This document shows, piece by piece, positions 1 to 6,983 of a stretch of DNA of 19,160 bases. Source of the DNA: Pseudomonadota bacterium (GTDB taxonomy: Bacteria; Desulfobacterota; Syntrophobacteria; Syntrophobacterales; Syntrophobacteraceae); NCBI GenBank assembly GCA_023416335.1, contig JAEZHY010000255.1, positions 1 to 19,160 on the forward strand, written 5' to 3'. Within the stretch, counting starts at the first letter, position 1. Each line of letters starts with the position of its first letter. Made by a program: the position numbers and the translations under genes. The notes under the pieces are model-generated. The model saw nothing but the letters and a program-made list of their open reading frames with translations. It searched no databases and was not told the DNA's origin.

Positions 1-585
1 CCGGACGTTTACATGGGCCCGGTAATTTCGAAGGAAGCAAAGGAAAAGATCGAACGCTATATCGATATCGGGATCAAGGAAGGTGCCAAGCTGATCCTTG
101 ACGGCCGCAATCCGCAAGTCCCCGATAAGAACAAGAACGGCTACTTCGTAGGTCCCACGGTTTTTGTCGATGTGGAGCCGACCATGAGGATCGCGAAGGA
201 AGAGATCTTCGGGCCGGTGGTTTCCCTTGTCCGTGTTGACGATATGTACCAGGCACTTGCGCAGATCCGGAACCAGGAATTCGGCAATGGCGCCTGCATT
301 TTTACACAGAACCTCTATTACACGGAGAAGTTCATCCAGGAAGCCAATGTCGGCATGGTGGGAGTAAACGTCGGTGTTTGCGCTCCTCATCCCTATCTGC
401 CGTTCGGGGGCATCAAGGATTCGCTGCTCGGTACGGATAAGGTCCAGGGCAAGGGCGGGATCGATTTCTTTACTCAGGGCAAAGTCGCGACCATACGCTT
501 CGAGGCCCCGGAGGGGAAAGGCGAACCCCAGGGCGTCGAAAGGTGTCCGAATACGGGCGCTGTTCGAAGCTGCGTGGCGCAATAA
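1..585 (+). CDS. Aldehyde dehydrogenase, MmsA (methylmalonate-semialdehyde dehydrogenase) family, C-terminal part
   Basis: The reading frame is open from base 1, so the gene starts upstream and only about the last 194 residues are seen. The block KEEIFGPVVSLVRV is the conserved aldehyde-dehydrogenase segment that follows the catalytic region. The end, with GMVGVNVGV, a PFGGIKDS-like turn and GIDFFTQGKVATIRF, matches the C terminus of CoA-acylating methylmalonate-semialdehyde dehydrogenases rather than classical NAD aldehyde dehydrogenases. The catalytic cysteine and the nucleotide-binding residues lie outside the window. Family members oxidise a semialdehyde to an acyl-CoA or acid in the cytoplasm. 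The gene ends 61 bases before an ABC importer on the same strand, so it probably processes something derived from the imported compound. The exact substrate (malonate semialdehyde, methylmalonate semialdehyde, sulfoacetaldehyde or other) cannot be read from this fragment. Confidence 0.85.
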   Translation, partial: PDVYMGPVISKEAKEKIERYIDIGIKEGAKLILDGRNPQVPDKNKNGYFVGPTVFVDVEPTMRIAKEEIFGPVVSLVRVDDMYQALAQIRNQEFGNGACIFTQNLYYTEKFIQEANVGMVGVNVGVCAPHPYLPFGGIKDSLLGTDKVQGKGGIDFFTQGKVATIRFEAPEGKGEPQGVERCPNTGAVRSCVAQ

Positions 586-646
586 TCGGCAGAGGTTTTA
601 ATCAATTATTTCAGACGGATCGGTTCGATCGACAACGGGTGAAGAT

Positions 647-1456
647 ATGGGCAATGGTGTGGCTGGTGCCGGCAGTTTGAAGACGACGGAGACATCGACC
701 GAAGCGGGCAATGGGGACAACGGAATGAAGATCCGGGTTGAGAACCTGACCAAATGCTTCGGTGATTTGACGGTCCTCGATGACATCTCGTTTAACGTCG
801 CCCGCGGCGAATTCCTGAGCATAGTGGGTCCAACCGGGTGCGGGAAAACCACCTTCCTGAACTGCCTGTCGAAACTTTTGCCCACGACGAAGGGGAACAT
901 CCTCATCGACGGAGAGGAAGCCAACCCGAAGAAGCACAATGTCTCGTTTGTCTTCCAGGAGCCTACATGCATGCCGTGGAGGACGGTGAAGGAGAATGTG
1001 GCTTACGGGATGGAGGTAAAGAAGTTCCCGAAGGACAAGTTGGAGTCGAGACTCAAATACATTCTGGACCTGGTAGGTCTGTCTGATACGGCAAACCTCT
1101 ATCCAAACCAGGTTTCGGCCAGTATGGAGCAGCGAATCGCAGTCGCGCGGGCTTTTGCGGTGGACCCTGATTTGCTGCTGATGGATGAGCCTTACGGCCA
1201 ACTGGACGTGAAACTCCGTTATTACCTGGAAGACGAACTGGTCCGTCTGTGGCAGACATTGAACTCGACCGTCGTATTCGTAACGCACAACATTGAAGAG
1301 GCAGTCTATGTTGCTGAGAGGATTCTCATTCTGAGCAACAAACCCACCAAGATCAAGGCGGAGATACGAGTTGACCTGCCCCGTCCGAGGAGCCTGATAG
1401 ATCCGAAATTCGTGGAAATCAGAAAGCAGGTCACCGAATTGATCAGGTGGTGGTAG
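647..1456 (+). CDS. ABC importer ATPase 1 (TauB/SsuB-like), with degenerate signature motif
   Basis: This is a cytoplasmic ATP-binding subunit of a nitrate/sulfonate/taurine-type importer, 269 residues. Walker A is GPTGCGKTT at residues 61-69, the Q-loop glutamine is Q104, Walker B ends in D180-E181, the D-loop is GQLD, and the H-loop histidine is H214 (codon 1286-1288). The signature motif, normally LSGGQ or LSGGM, is VSASM here (VSASMEQ at residues 156-162, bases 1112-1132), so both glycines are gone. Residues 1-26 are a Gly/Ala/Thr-rich extension before the family's usual start; the in-frame ATG at 725 (MKIRVENL), preceded by GGGGAC, is an equally good start. It is the first importer gene after the dehydrogenase and lies 125 bases before the binding-protein gene. 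The family call is firm; the substrate is unknown. Confidence 0.9.
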   Translation: MGNGVAGAGSLKTTETSTEAGNGDNGMKIRVENLTKCFGDLTVLDDISFNVARGEFLSIVGPTGCGKTTFLNCLSKLLPTTKGNILIDGEEANPKKHNVSFVFQEPTCMPWRTVKENVAYGMEVKKFPKDKLESRLKYILDLVGLSDTANLYPNQVSASMEQRIAVARAFAVDPDLLLMDEPYGQLDVKLRYYLEDELVRLWQTLNSTVVFVTHNIEEAVYVAERILILSNKPTKIKAEIRVDLPRPRSLIDPKFVEIRKQVTELIRWW

Positions 1457-1581
1457 CGCTAAGAATTCTAAGGATTCCCCCGGAGAGGAAATCGGAGAGG
1501 AGGTGGGACTGACAGCCGGCAGGTTTTCATAAACTGGTGCTCAAGTTGAATGTTTGCGGGACTCAAATTTAAGGAGCTGAA

Positions 1582-2646
1582 ATGAAGAAGCTGGTTTTGG
1601 CGGGGATATTGGTTCTTGGTGCTATGTTTCTGTTGTCGGGTCTAGGACCTGCAATGGCGGCCGACAAAGTGATCAAGTTGAATACGTGCTGGATGCCCGA
1701 GCACGAGACCTTCATCCCCTGGCTCGCCAAGGAAAAGGGATGGGATAAAGAAGAAGGTCTCGAACTCAATCTGCTCTATTTTGAATCGGGTATGGCTCAG
1801 CTCGAAGCGCTTCCCGCGAAGCAGTGGGTCCTCGGCGGTACGGGTGGAACGCCGATGGTTATGGGAGCTGCACGTTACGGCGCTCAAATGATCGGTATCG
1901 GCAATGACGAGTCGCTGACAAACGTCGTTATGGTTCGCCCCGACAGCCCGATGCTCAAAACGAAGGGTTTCAATCCGAAGAACCCCGAAGTTTTCGGCAG
2001 CCCCGAGCTGATCAAGGGCAAGACGATTCTCGTAACGACGGTATCTTCCGCTCACTTCGCCCTGAGCAACTGGCTCAAAGTTTTCGGTCTTAAGGACAGC
2101 GACGTAGTCATCAAGAATATGGACCAGGCCCAGGCCGTGGCGGCTTTCGAGTCCGGCATCGGCGACGCGGTTGTTCTGTGGGCCCCCCACATGTACTCGG
2201 GTCTGAAAAAGGGCTGGAAGATCGCCGGCAACGTATCCACAAGCGGTGCCGGTCTTCCGATCGTGCTGATCGGCGACAAGGATTTCTGCGAGAAGAATCC
2301 TGAGACGGTTGCCAAGTTCCTCAAAGTTTTCTTCAAGGGTATAGATTATCTGAAGAGCACGCCGGTCGACCAGGTTGTTCCGCAGTACCAGAAGTTCATG
2401 AAAGACTGGTGCGGTCTGGATATGACCCCCGAGATGTGCAAGCAGGACATAGAAATGCATCCGGTTTTCACGCTCGCCGAACAGGTGAAGATGTTTAACG
2501 ACAACGTTCCCGAGAAGTGGGAACTTGGGGTTCTGAGCTTCTTTACCGAGCAGGGAAGACTCAAGAAGGAAGATGCCGACAAGGTCCTGAAGGACGGCAA
2601 GCTCAACTTCATTACCGACAAGTACATCAAGATGATCGCGAAGTAA
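1582..2646 (+). CDS. Periplasmic substrate-binding protein, NMT1/TauA/SsuA-like
   Basis: The 354-residue product starts with a clear signal peptide: a KK n-region, a hydrophobic core at residues 5-22, and a cleavage site after AMA at residues 24-26. The mature part has the two-lobe pattern of the NMT1/TauA group: an early segment ending in a Trp-Met-Pro-Glu substrate-pocket stretch, GGTGGTP near residue 86, and later an exclusion-type segment where the sequence recurs to the first lobe. AAGGAG at 1571-1576 sits six bases before the ATG, so the start is well supported. Its job is to deliver a small solute to the two permeases encoded just downstream. Related proteins bind taurine, alkanesulfonates, nitrate, cyanate or thiamine precursors. 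Nothing visible here decides among these, although the neighbouring dehydrogenase points to an organic compound. Confidence 0.9.
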   Translation: MKKLVLAGILVLGAMFLLSGLGPAMAADKVIKLNTCWMPEHETFIPWLAKEKGWDKEEGLELNLLYFESGMAQLEALPAKQWVLGGTGGTPMVMGAARYGAQMIGIGNDESLTNVVMVRPDSPMLKTKGFNPKNPEVFGSPELIKGKTILVTTVSSAHFALSNWLKVFGLKDSDVVIKNMDQAQAVAAFESGIGDAVVLWAPHMYSGLKKGWKIAGNVSTSGAGLPIVLIGDKDFCEKNPETVAKFLKVFFKGIDYLKSTPVDQVVPQYQKFMKDWCGLDMTPEMCKQDIEMHPVFTLAEQVKMFNDNVPEKWELGVLSFFTEQGRLKKEDADKVLKDGKLNFITDKYIKMIAK

Positions 2647-2751
2647 GTCCACGGTAATAACGCTCGACCCAAGTCAACGCTACACAGGGGGCCGGGTCTG
2701 ACCCGGTCCCCGACCCGATCCAGTAATATCAGCCAGATAGTGGGGATAAGT

Positions 2752-3546
2752 ATGGCTTACGAACAGGTCAAAGTTGAGACACCGCTGGTTCTGCGAATCC
2801 TGCCTGTAGCCAGCATCGTTTTGTTCTTTGCGGTGTGGCAGGCAATTGTGGAACTCGAGATTGTTCCAAACACGATGCTGGCTTCGCCTACCCAGGTTGC
2901 GGTCCTGTTCTGGGAGAAGCTGTTTGAAGCGAATCCCGACGGTGCCGTTCTGTCGACTCATGCCTGGGTGAGCATCCAGGAAGCTTTTACCGGATTCTTT
3001 CTCAGCCTTGCGGTGGGTATCCCCCTTGGGTTACTGATGGGTTGGTTCACGGTTGCGGAAGGTCTGGCCAGGCCGATTTTCGAACTCATCAGGCCTATTC
3101 CGCCGGTTGCATGGATCCCCCTGACGATATTCTGGTTCGGAATCGGGATTCCCGGGAAAGTCTTCATCATTTGGCTTTCGGGAATTGTCCCATGCGTTAT
3201 CAATTCATATGTGGGCGTCCGGATGACGAATCCCACCTTGATCCAGATGGCCAGGACCTACGGGGCGACCGATTGGGAGATTTTCAAGAAAATCTGCATT
3301 CCATCGGCACTGCCAATGGTTTTCGGCGCAATGACCATATCTCAGGCGTATTGCTGGACCACTCTTGTCGGCGCGGAATACCTCGCAGCCGACCAGGGGC
3401 TCGGCTATCTCATTACAATGGGACGTCGGCTTGCCAGTCCGCCGATGGTTGTACTCGGAATGATCTGTGTCGGTCTAACCGGTGTTGCCATCGGGATAGT
3501 AATTGAAAAAGTTGAAAAACGGCTCCTCGCCGGGATCAGGAGATAG
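2752..3546 (+). CDS. ABC importer permease 1 (SsuC/TauC-like)
   Basis: This inner-membrane subunit has 264 residues from the ATG at 2752. A GTG 12 bases earlier is in frame but has no ribosome site, whereas GGGGA at 2742-2746 fits the ATG with a five-base gap. The first membrane helix is near residues 13-33, followed by several more. The stretch RPIPPVAWIPL near 114-124, then an FWFG turn, is characteristic of the SsuC/TauC group. The EAA loop that contacts the ATPase is at about residues 166-188, with the conserved glycine at G171. Its stop is only five bases before the second permease gene, suggesting translational coupling. With permease 2 it probably forms a heterodimeric channel. Confidence 0.92.
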   Translation: MAYEQVKVETPLVLRILPVASIVLFFAVWQAIVELEIVPNTMLASPTQVAVLFWEKLFEANPDGAVLSTHAWVSIQEAFTGFFLSLAVGIPLGLLMGWFTVAEGLARPIFELIRPIPPVAWIPLTIFWFGIGIPGKVFIIWLSGIVPCVINSYVGVRMTNPTLIQMARTYGATDWEIFKKICIPSALPMVFGAMTISQAYCWTTLVGAEYLAADQGLGYLITMGRRLASPPMVVLGMICVGLTGVAIGIVIEKVEKRLLAGIRR

Positions 3547-3551
3547 CTGAA

Positions 3552-4403
3552 ATGACTGTCGGAACCTCCAGCATTGCCAATGAAATTCAACTGGAAGTCA
3601 AGGAAAGGCGACCTTTTTCCATTATCGCACTTATTAAAAACCGCTGGTTCCTCTATGTGGTTTCGCTTGTCGCTTTCTTTGGAATCTGGAAGTACGTAGA
3701 CTACACCAAGATCCTCGGCAACGGCATAGCCGCACCGGACGCGGTGGTCGTGCAGATCTATATGCTCCTGACGGATACGATTGCCGGCAAATCCCTGTGG
3801 GGACACATCTGGGCCAGTACCTACCGGGTCCTTATCGGATTTTCCATCGCATCCGTTATTGCTGTTCCTCTTGGAATTCTGATGGCGCTCAACAGATACA
3901 TCAACGCGATCGTAAAACCGGTTTTCGACCTTCTTAAGCCCATGCCGCCCTTTGCCTGGATATCCTGTGCCATTCTCTGGTTCGGCATCGATGAGCCCTC
4001 GAAAATATTCATCATCGTCGTCGGAACTTTTGTGCCCTGCCTTTTGAATTCCTACATGGGCATTCGGCTGATAGAACCGCAACTTTACGACGTCATCCGG
4101 ATGCTTGGAGGAAACCGCCGGGATGAAATCCTTCAGGTCGGCTTTCCCGCTGCATTTCCCGCCATCTTCGCCGGGTTGCAGATTTCCGTGAGCATTGCGT
4201 GGACATGCGTGCTTTCGGCCGAACTGGTCAGTGCGCGGTCCGGGCTCGGCTTCATCATTATCCAGGGAATGCAGTTGTCCAGGCCGGCGCTTGTTCTTGC
4301 TGGCATGGTCGTTCTTGCTTTCGTTGCCTGGGGAACGACTCTGCTCGTGACCGGGCTGGAGAAAGTCCTTTGCCCCTGGAAACGTGAAGCGGTCCAGATG
4401 TAG
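3552..4403 (+). CDS. ABC importer permease 2 (SsuC/TauC-like)
   Basis: The second inner-membrane subunit has 283 residues. AGGAG at about 3538-3542, inside the end of permease 1, supports the ATG at 3552. A charged cytoplasmic N-terminal segment of about 30 residues precedes the first helix near residues 32-48. The family stretch LLKPMPPFAWISC appears near 127-139, followed by ILWFG. The EAA loop lies near 180-203 with the conserved glycine at G186, but its sequence differs a good deal from that of permease 1. Two non-identical permeases and two non-identical ATPases in one operon suggest a fully heteromeric transporter rather than the usual homodimers of this family. Confidence 0.92.
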   Translation: MTVGTSSIANEIQLEVKERRPFSIIALIKNRWFLYVVSLVAFFGIWKYVDYTKILGNGIAAPDAVVVQIYMLLTDTIAGKSLWGHIWASTYRVLIGFSIASVIAVPLGILMALNRYINAIVKPVFDLLKPMPPFAWISCAILWFGIDEPSKIFIIVVGTFVPCLLNSYMGIRLIEPQLYDVIRMLGGNRRDEILQVGFPAAFPAIFAGLQISVSIAWTCVLSAELVSARSGLGFIIIQGMQLSRPALVLAGMVVLAFVAWGTTLLVTGLEKVLCPWKREAVQM

Positions 4404-4450
4404 CGGACACCGGCTTTTGGATACCGAAATTTCATAAGAGGAACATCGCA

Positions 4451-5221
4451 GTGGATACGAACAACGGGTATAAGATCGTCTGCAACAACATAAGCAAGAC
4501 CTTCATCCAGAAAGGGACGCAACGGGTTCACGTCCTCGAGGACGTAAGCGTGAGCGTCCGAAAGAACGAATTTCTCGTCATACTGGGGCCGGGGCAGTCC
4601 GGGAAAAGCACTCTCCTCAGAATCATCGCCGGGCTGGAAGTTCCGACGAAAGGGGACGTATACCTCGACGGAGCGGAAGTCAGCGGACCCGGCGCGGACC
4701 GCGGACTCGTCTTCCAAAGCTACATGCTCTTTCCGTGGAAAACCGTCCTGGGCAACGTGGAACTCGGTCCGAAACTGCGCGGAGTTCCTAAAGCTGAAAG
4801 GCGGGATATCGCAAGGCACTACATCGAGCTGGTCGGGCTGAAAGGTTTTGAAAACCACTATCCACATCAGCTCAGCGGCGGCATGAAACAACGTGTCGGC
4901 ATAGCGAGAGCTTATTCTAACAGTCCCGAAGTAATGCTGCTCGATGAGCCTTTCGGACAACTCGATGCGCAAACGCGGTATTTCATGGAAAAGGAGACCG
5001 CACGCATCTGGGAAACGGAAAAGAGAACCGTTCTCTTTGTGACGAACAATATAGAAGAGGCTATTTTTCTCGGAGACCGAATCATTTCTCTCAAAGGAAA
5101 GCTTCCGGGGCGCATGCATGAAACTTATGAGGTCAATTTGCCGCGTCCCCGCGAACATACTGAAATGGAGTTTCTCCGGTTAAGGCACGAAATTACGGAA
5201 GCTTCCGAACTGACTTTGTAA
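4451..5221 (+). CDS. ABC importer ATPase 2 (TauB/SsuB-like), H-loop histidine replaced by asparagine
   Basis: This is the second ATP-binding subunit of the importer, 256 residues from a GTG start preceded by AAGAGGAA. Walker A is GPGQSGKST at residues 46-54, the Q-loop glutamine is Q89, the signature motif LSGGMKQ at 141-147 is canonical, and Walker B ends in D165-E166. The H-loop, which should read FVTHN, reads FVTNN: residue 199 is Asn (AAC at 5045-5047), where ATPase 1 has CAC. That histidine normally contacts the ATP gamma phosphate and is needed for hydrolysis in most ABC proteins. The defect complements the degenerate signature of ATPase 1. The gene lies 47 bases after permease 2 and is the last gene of the transporter run. 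Confidence 0.92.
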   Translation: MDTNNGYKIVCNNISKTFIQKGTQRVHVLEDVSVSVRKNEFLVILGPGQSGKSTLLRIIAGLEVPTKGDVYLDGAEVSGPGADRGLVFQSYMLFPWKTVLGNVELGPKLRGVPKAERRDIARHYIELVGLKGFENHYPHQLSGGMKQRVGIARAYSNSPEVMLLDEPFGQLDAQTRYFMEKETARIWETEKRTVLFVTNNIEEAIFLGDRIISLKGKLPGRMHETYEVNLPRPREHTEMEFLRLRHEITEASELTL

Positions 5222-5349
5222 GCTGATATTGGTGAATTTCGCGTATTTGTATGCCAGTGAAATAGACGCGAGAGGAAATGTTTGCAATGTGAGCCGATTT
5301 CAGGGATATATGCGGTAGTCCTCGATTCAAAGGACATATGAATTCAAAT

Positions 5350-5370
5350 CTGCCTCACAGAGCAGTTTTT
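5350..5370 (+). terminator. Possible weak terminator after the importer operon
   Basis: CTGCcTC-aca-GAGCAG forms a short stem with one bulged base and is followed by TTTTT at 5366-5370. It lies 130 bases after the ATPase 2 stop and 146 bases before the regulator. The stem is short, so this is only a candidate. It is bracketed by an inverted repeat, ATTCAAAT at 5342-5349 and ATTTGAAT at 5376-5383. Confidence 0.3.
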
Positions 5371-5474
5371 GCAAAATTTGAATCATGAAGGTACAGAAGC
5401 AGTAATAGGCGGACCACCGTGCAAGGGACTTGCCGGTGTCGGCGAGTCTCTGATGCAAGTTCTGAGAATTTTTC

Positions 5475-5489
5475 TGGTATATTCTCCAG
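5475..5489 (+). promoter_or_regulatory. Candidate extended -10 promoter with overlapping palindrome, upstream of the GntR gene
   Basis: TGGTATATT at 5475-5483 reads as an extended -10 element (TGn followed by TATATT). No convincing -35 was found, which is tolerable for the extended class. The element is embedded in CTGG-N8-CCAG (5474-5489), which could be an operator for the regulator itself. The predicted transcript would start near 5490, about 27 bases before the ATG. Confidence 0.3.
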
Positions 5490-5516
5490 CGGTGGGAACC
5501 GAAACCGGATTGAATC

Positions 5517-6269
5517 ATGATCAATGTTAAGTCATTACGTGAGCAGGTGTACGAGTTTCTCAGGCAGGAACTGAGCAGCGGAAATCTTCTTCCGGGTATG
5601 CCCATCAATCTGAACGAGATCAGCCACCGGCTCAGAATCAGCAAGACTCCTTTGCGGGATGCAATACTTCAGTTGGAGCAGGAGGGATTCGTAACAATTG
5701 CCCCCCGGAGCGGTGTTTTTGTAAACGAACTTACTCTCGATGCAATACGTCACTGCTACGAAATGGCAGGCGGCCTCGAGATGTCCGTGCTGTTGTATAA
5801 TCTCGAAAAGATCGATGAAAATAGAATCGCCAAAATGAAGTGGCTCAATTCGGGATTGATGAGTGTCGTCGAGCGTAAGGATTTCGACACGCTCTATGAT
5901 ATGAACCTGGCTTTTCATAACGTTTTTCTGGATCTGTCCGACAACATCAAGCTGCACAGAATCCTGGATGCCGCGAAGCAGCGGCTCTACGATTTCCCGA
6001 GGCGCGGCTATATCGTTGATTGGGAGCTGGCGAACTGCAAGGAGCATGAACTGCTGATCGATGCGATCGAGAAGCGCGATCGGGCTCAACTGCAGGCTGT
6101 ATGGCTGGAAAAGCACTGGAGTTTCAGCTACCAGGAGGAATTTATCCGCCAGTTCTATTTCCCTGAAGGACAGGAGGTTTGCTCGCCGGCAGCCGACCAG
6201 ATGACTGCTAATGGGCTCAGAGAGCGGAAAAAGCCCAGAAGAAGAATTGCAAGATCGATTCTGCTGTAA
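5517..6269 (+). CDS. GntR-family transcriptional regulator, FadR/FCD subfamily
   Basis: The 250-residue protein has an N-terminal winged helix at about residues 5-70. The recognition region around ISHRLRISKTPLRDAI and the wing with APRSGVFVNEL are typical of GntR proteins. The rest is the all-helical FCD ligand domain; likely metal or ligand contacts are D128/N130, H134, H177 and H200. A basic tail of about 30 residues (RKKPRRR) extends beyond the domain. Proteins of this group usually repress or activate adjacent catabolic genes in response to an organic acid. The position directly after the importer, on the same strand, suggests it controls the dehydrogenase/importer operon, but no operator has been demonstrated. 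The ribosome site before ATG 5517 is weak. Confidence 0.9.
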   Translation: MINVKSLREQVYEFLRQELSSGNLLPGMPINLNEISHRLRISKTPLRDAILQLEQEGFVTIAPRSGVFVNELTLDAIRHCYEMAGGLEMSVLLYNLEKIDENRIAKMKWLNSGLMSVVERKDFDTLYDMNLAFHNVFLDLSDNIKLHRILDAAKQRLYDFPRRGYIVDWELANCKEHELLIDAIEKRDRAQLQAVWLEKHWSFSYQEEFIRQFYFPEGQEVCSPAADQMTANGLRERKKPRRRIARSILL

Positions 6270-6983
6270 TTTTTTCTGAGGTCGAAAGACACGATCTCGG
6301 CCTGATGAACACGCTCAAAACCAGACGCTTTAATTCCTACATGTAACTGCCCGGCAGATCAAATCCTTTGACGGTACGATTGAAGTTCGCTCCGGATTCC
6401 GCTGTCTTTTTCCTTTGTCGATTCAATTATTGGTGAGGTCAGTAAGCCGGTTGGGTTCACTTTCAGATGAATCGTGGAGATCCCAAACAGCGAGAGGGGT
6501 TCCTCCGTGCCCAGACCGTGATAGAGAGCGTCAGGCCGGTGAATGCCTGAATGCACGATTGCTGCCGAACCGGTCTTCGGTTGAGCTTTAAGCCCCCACC
6601 CTTCAAGTATCCCCCGTTTGACTCGAAAGAAACTTTATCTATCCCTCTTTGGTAAGCGGCCAAGCAATAATCGATCAAGCCTCCATTACCGGGAATCAAT
6701 ACCGGTTGATGCATGCCGCCCATTCTTGCGGCAGCCGCCCAATATCTTCCTGACCGGGAATTCTGGCTAACTCGGCGCGATTGTTAAGGCAACGCCGATT
6801 CCATCAGGTCTGGAGGATGAATCAGATTATTATTGGTTGCTACCGTTTGGGTCTCCTTGCTCCAACTGGACAATATCTTTCCTCCCCACTCATCAGCCCC
6901 CTTTGCGATAGCGGGAGCCGGCATATCAAGGCGGGCCTTTTTCTTGGCTTCGGAGGAGATACCAAATTGGGGTCCGTTTAAGA
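6270..6983. other. Gene-poor interval, possibly decayed sequence
   Basis: About 0.7 kb lies between the regulator and the end of the transglutaminase-like gene. Two overlapping minus-strand frames stay open here (6359-6634 without an ATG, and 6463-6723 with 86 codons), but neither has a ribosome site, a recognisable motif or protein-like composition throughout. A small imperfect hairpin, GAGGTCG/CGATCTC, follows the regulator stop without a T run. No tRNA, insertion-sequence end or repeat array was seen. The interval may contain remnants of a lost gene. Confidence 0.4.

Noticed and set aside
618..630. GATCG-GTT-CGATC repeat before ATPase 1 as an operator or attenuator
   Set aside because: Five-bp arms of GATCG type are common by chance, and nothing nearby supports a function.
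1642..2652. 336-codon open frame on the minus strand opposite the binding-protein gene
   Set aside because: The plus-strand gene has a signal peptide, ribosome site and family features; the reverse frame is an antisense shadow with no motif.
4133..5158. 341-codon minus-strand frame opposite permease 2 and ATPase 2
   Set aside because: It lies antisense to two clear genes and its product has no recognisable domain.
6279..6303. GAGGTCG/CGATCTC hairpin after the GntR gene as a terminator
   Set aside because: The stem needs a wobble pair and no T run follows; the T run precedes it.
6781..6981. 66-codon plus-strand frame before the transglutaminase-like gene end
   Set aside because: It has a TTG start, no ribosome site and an unconvincing product; it is probably chance.
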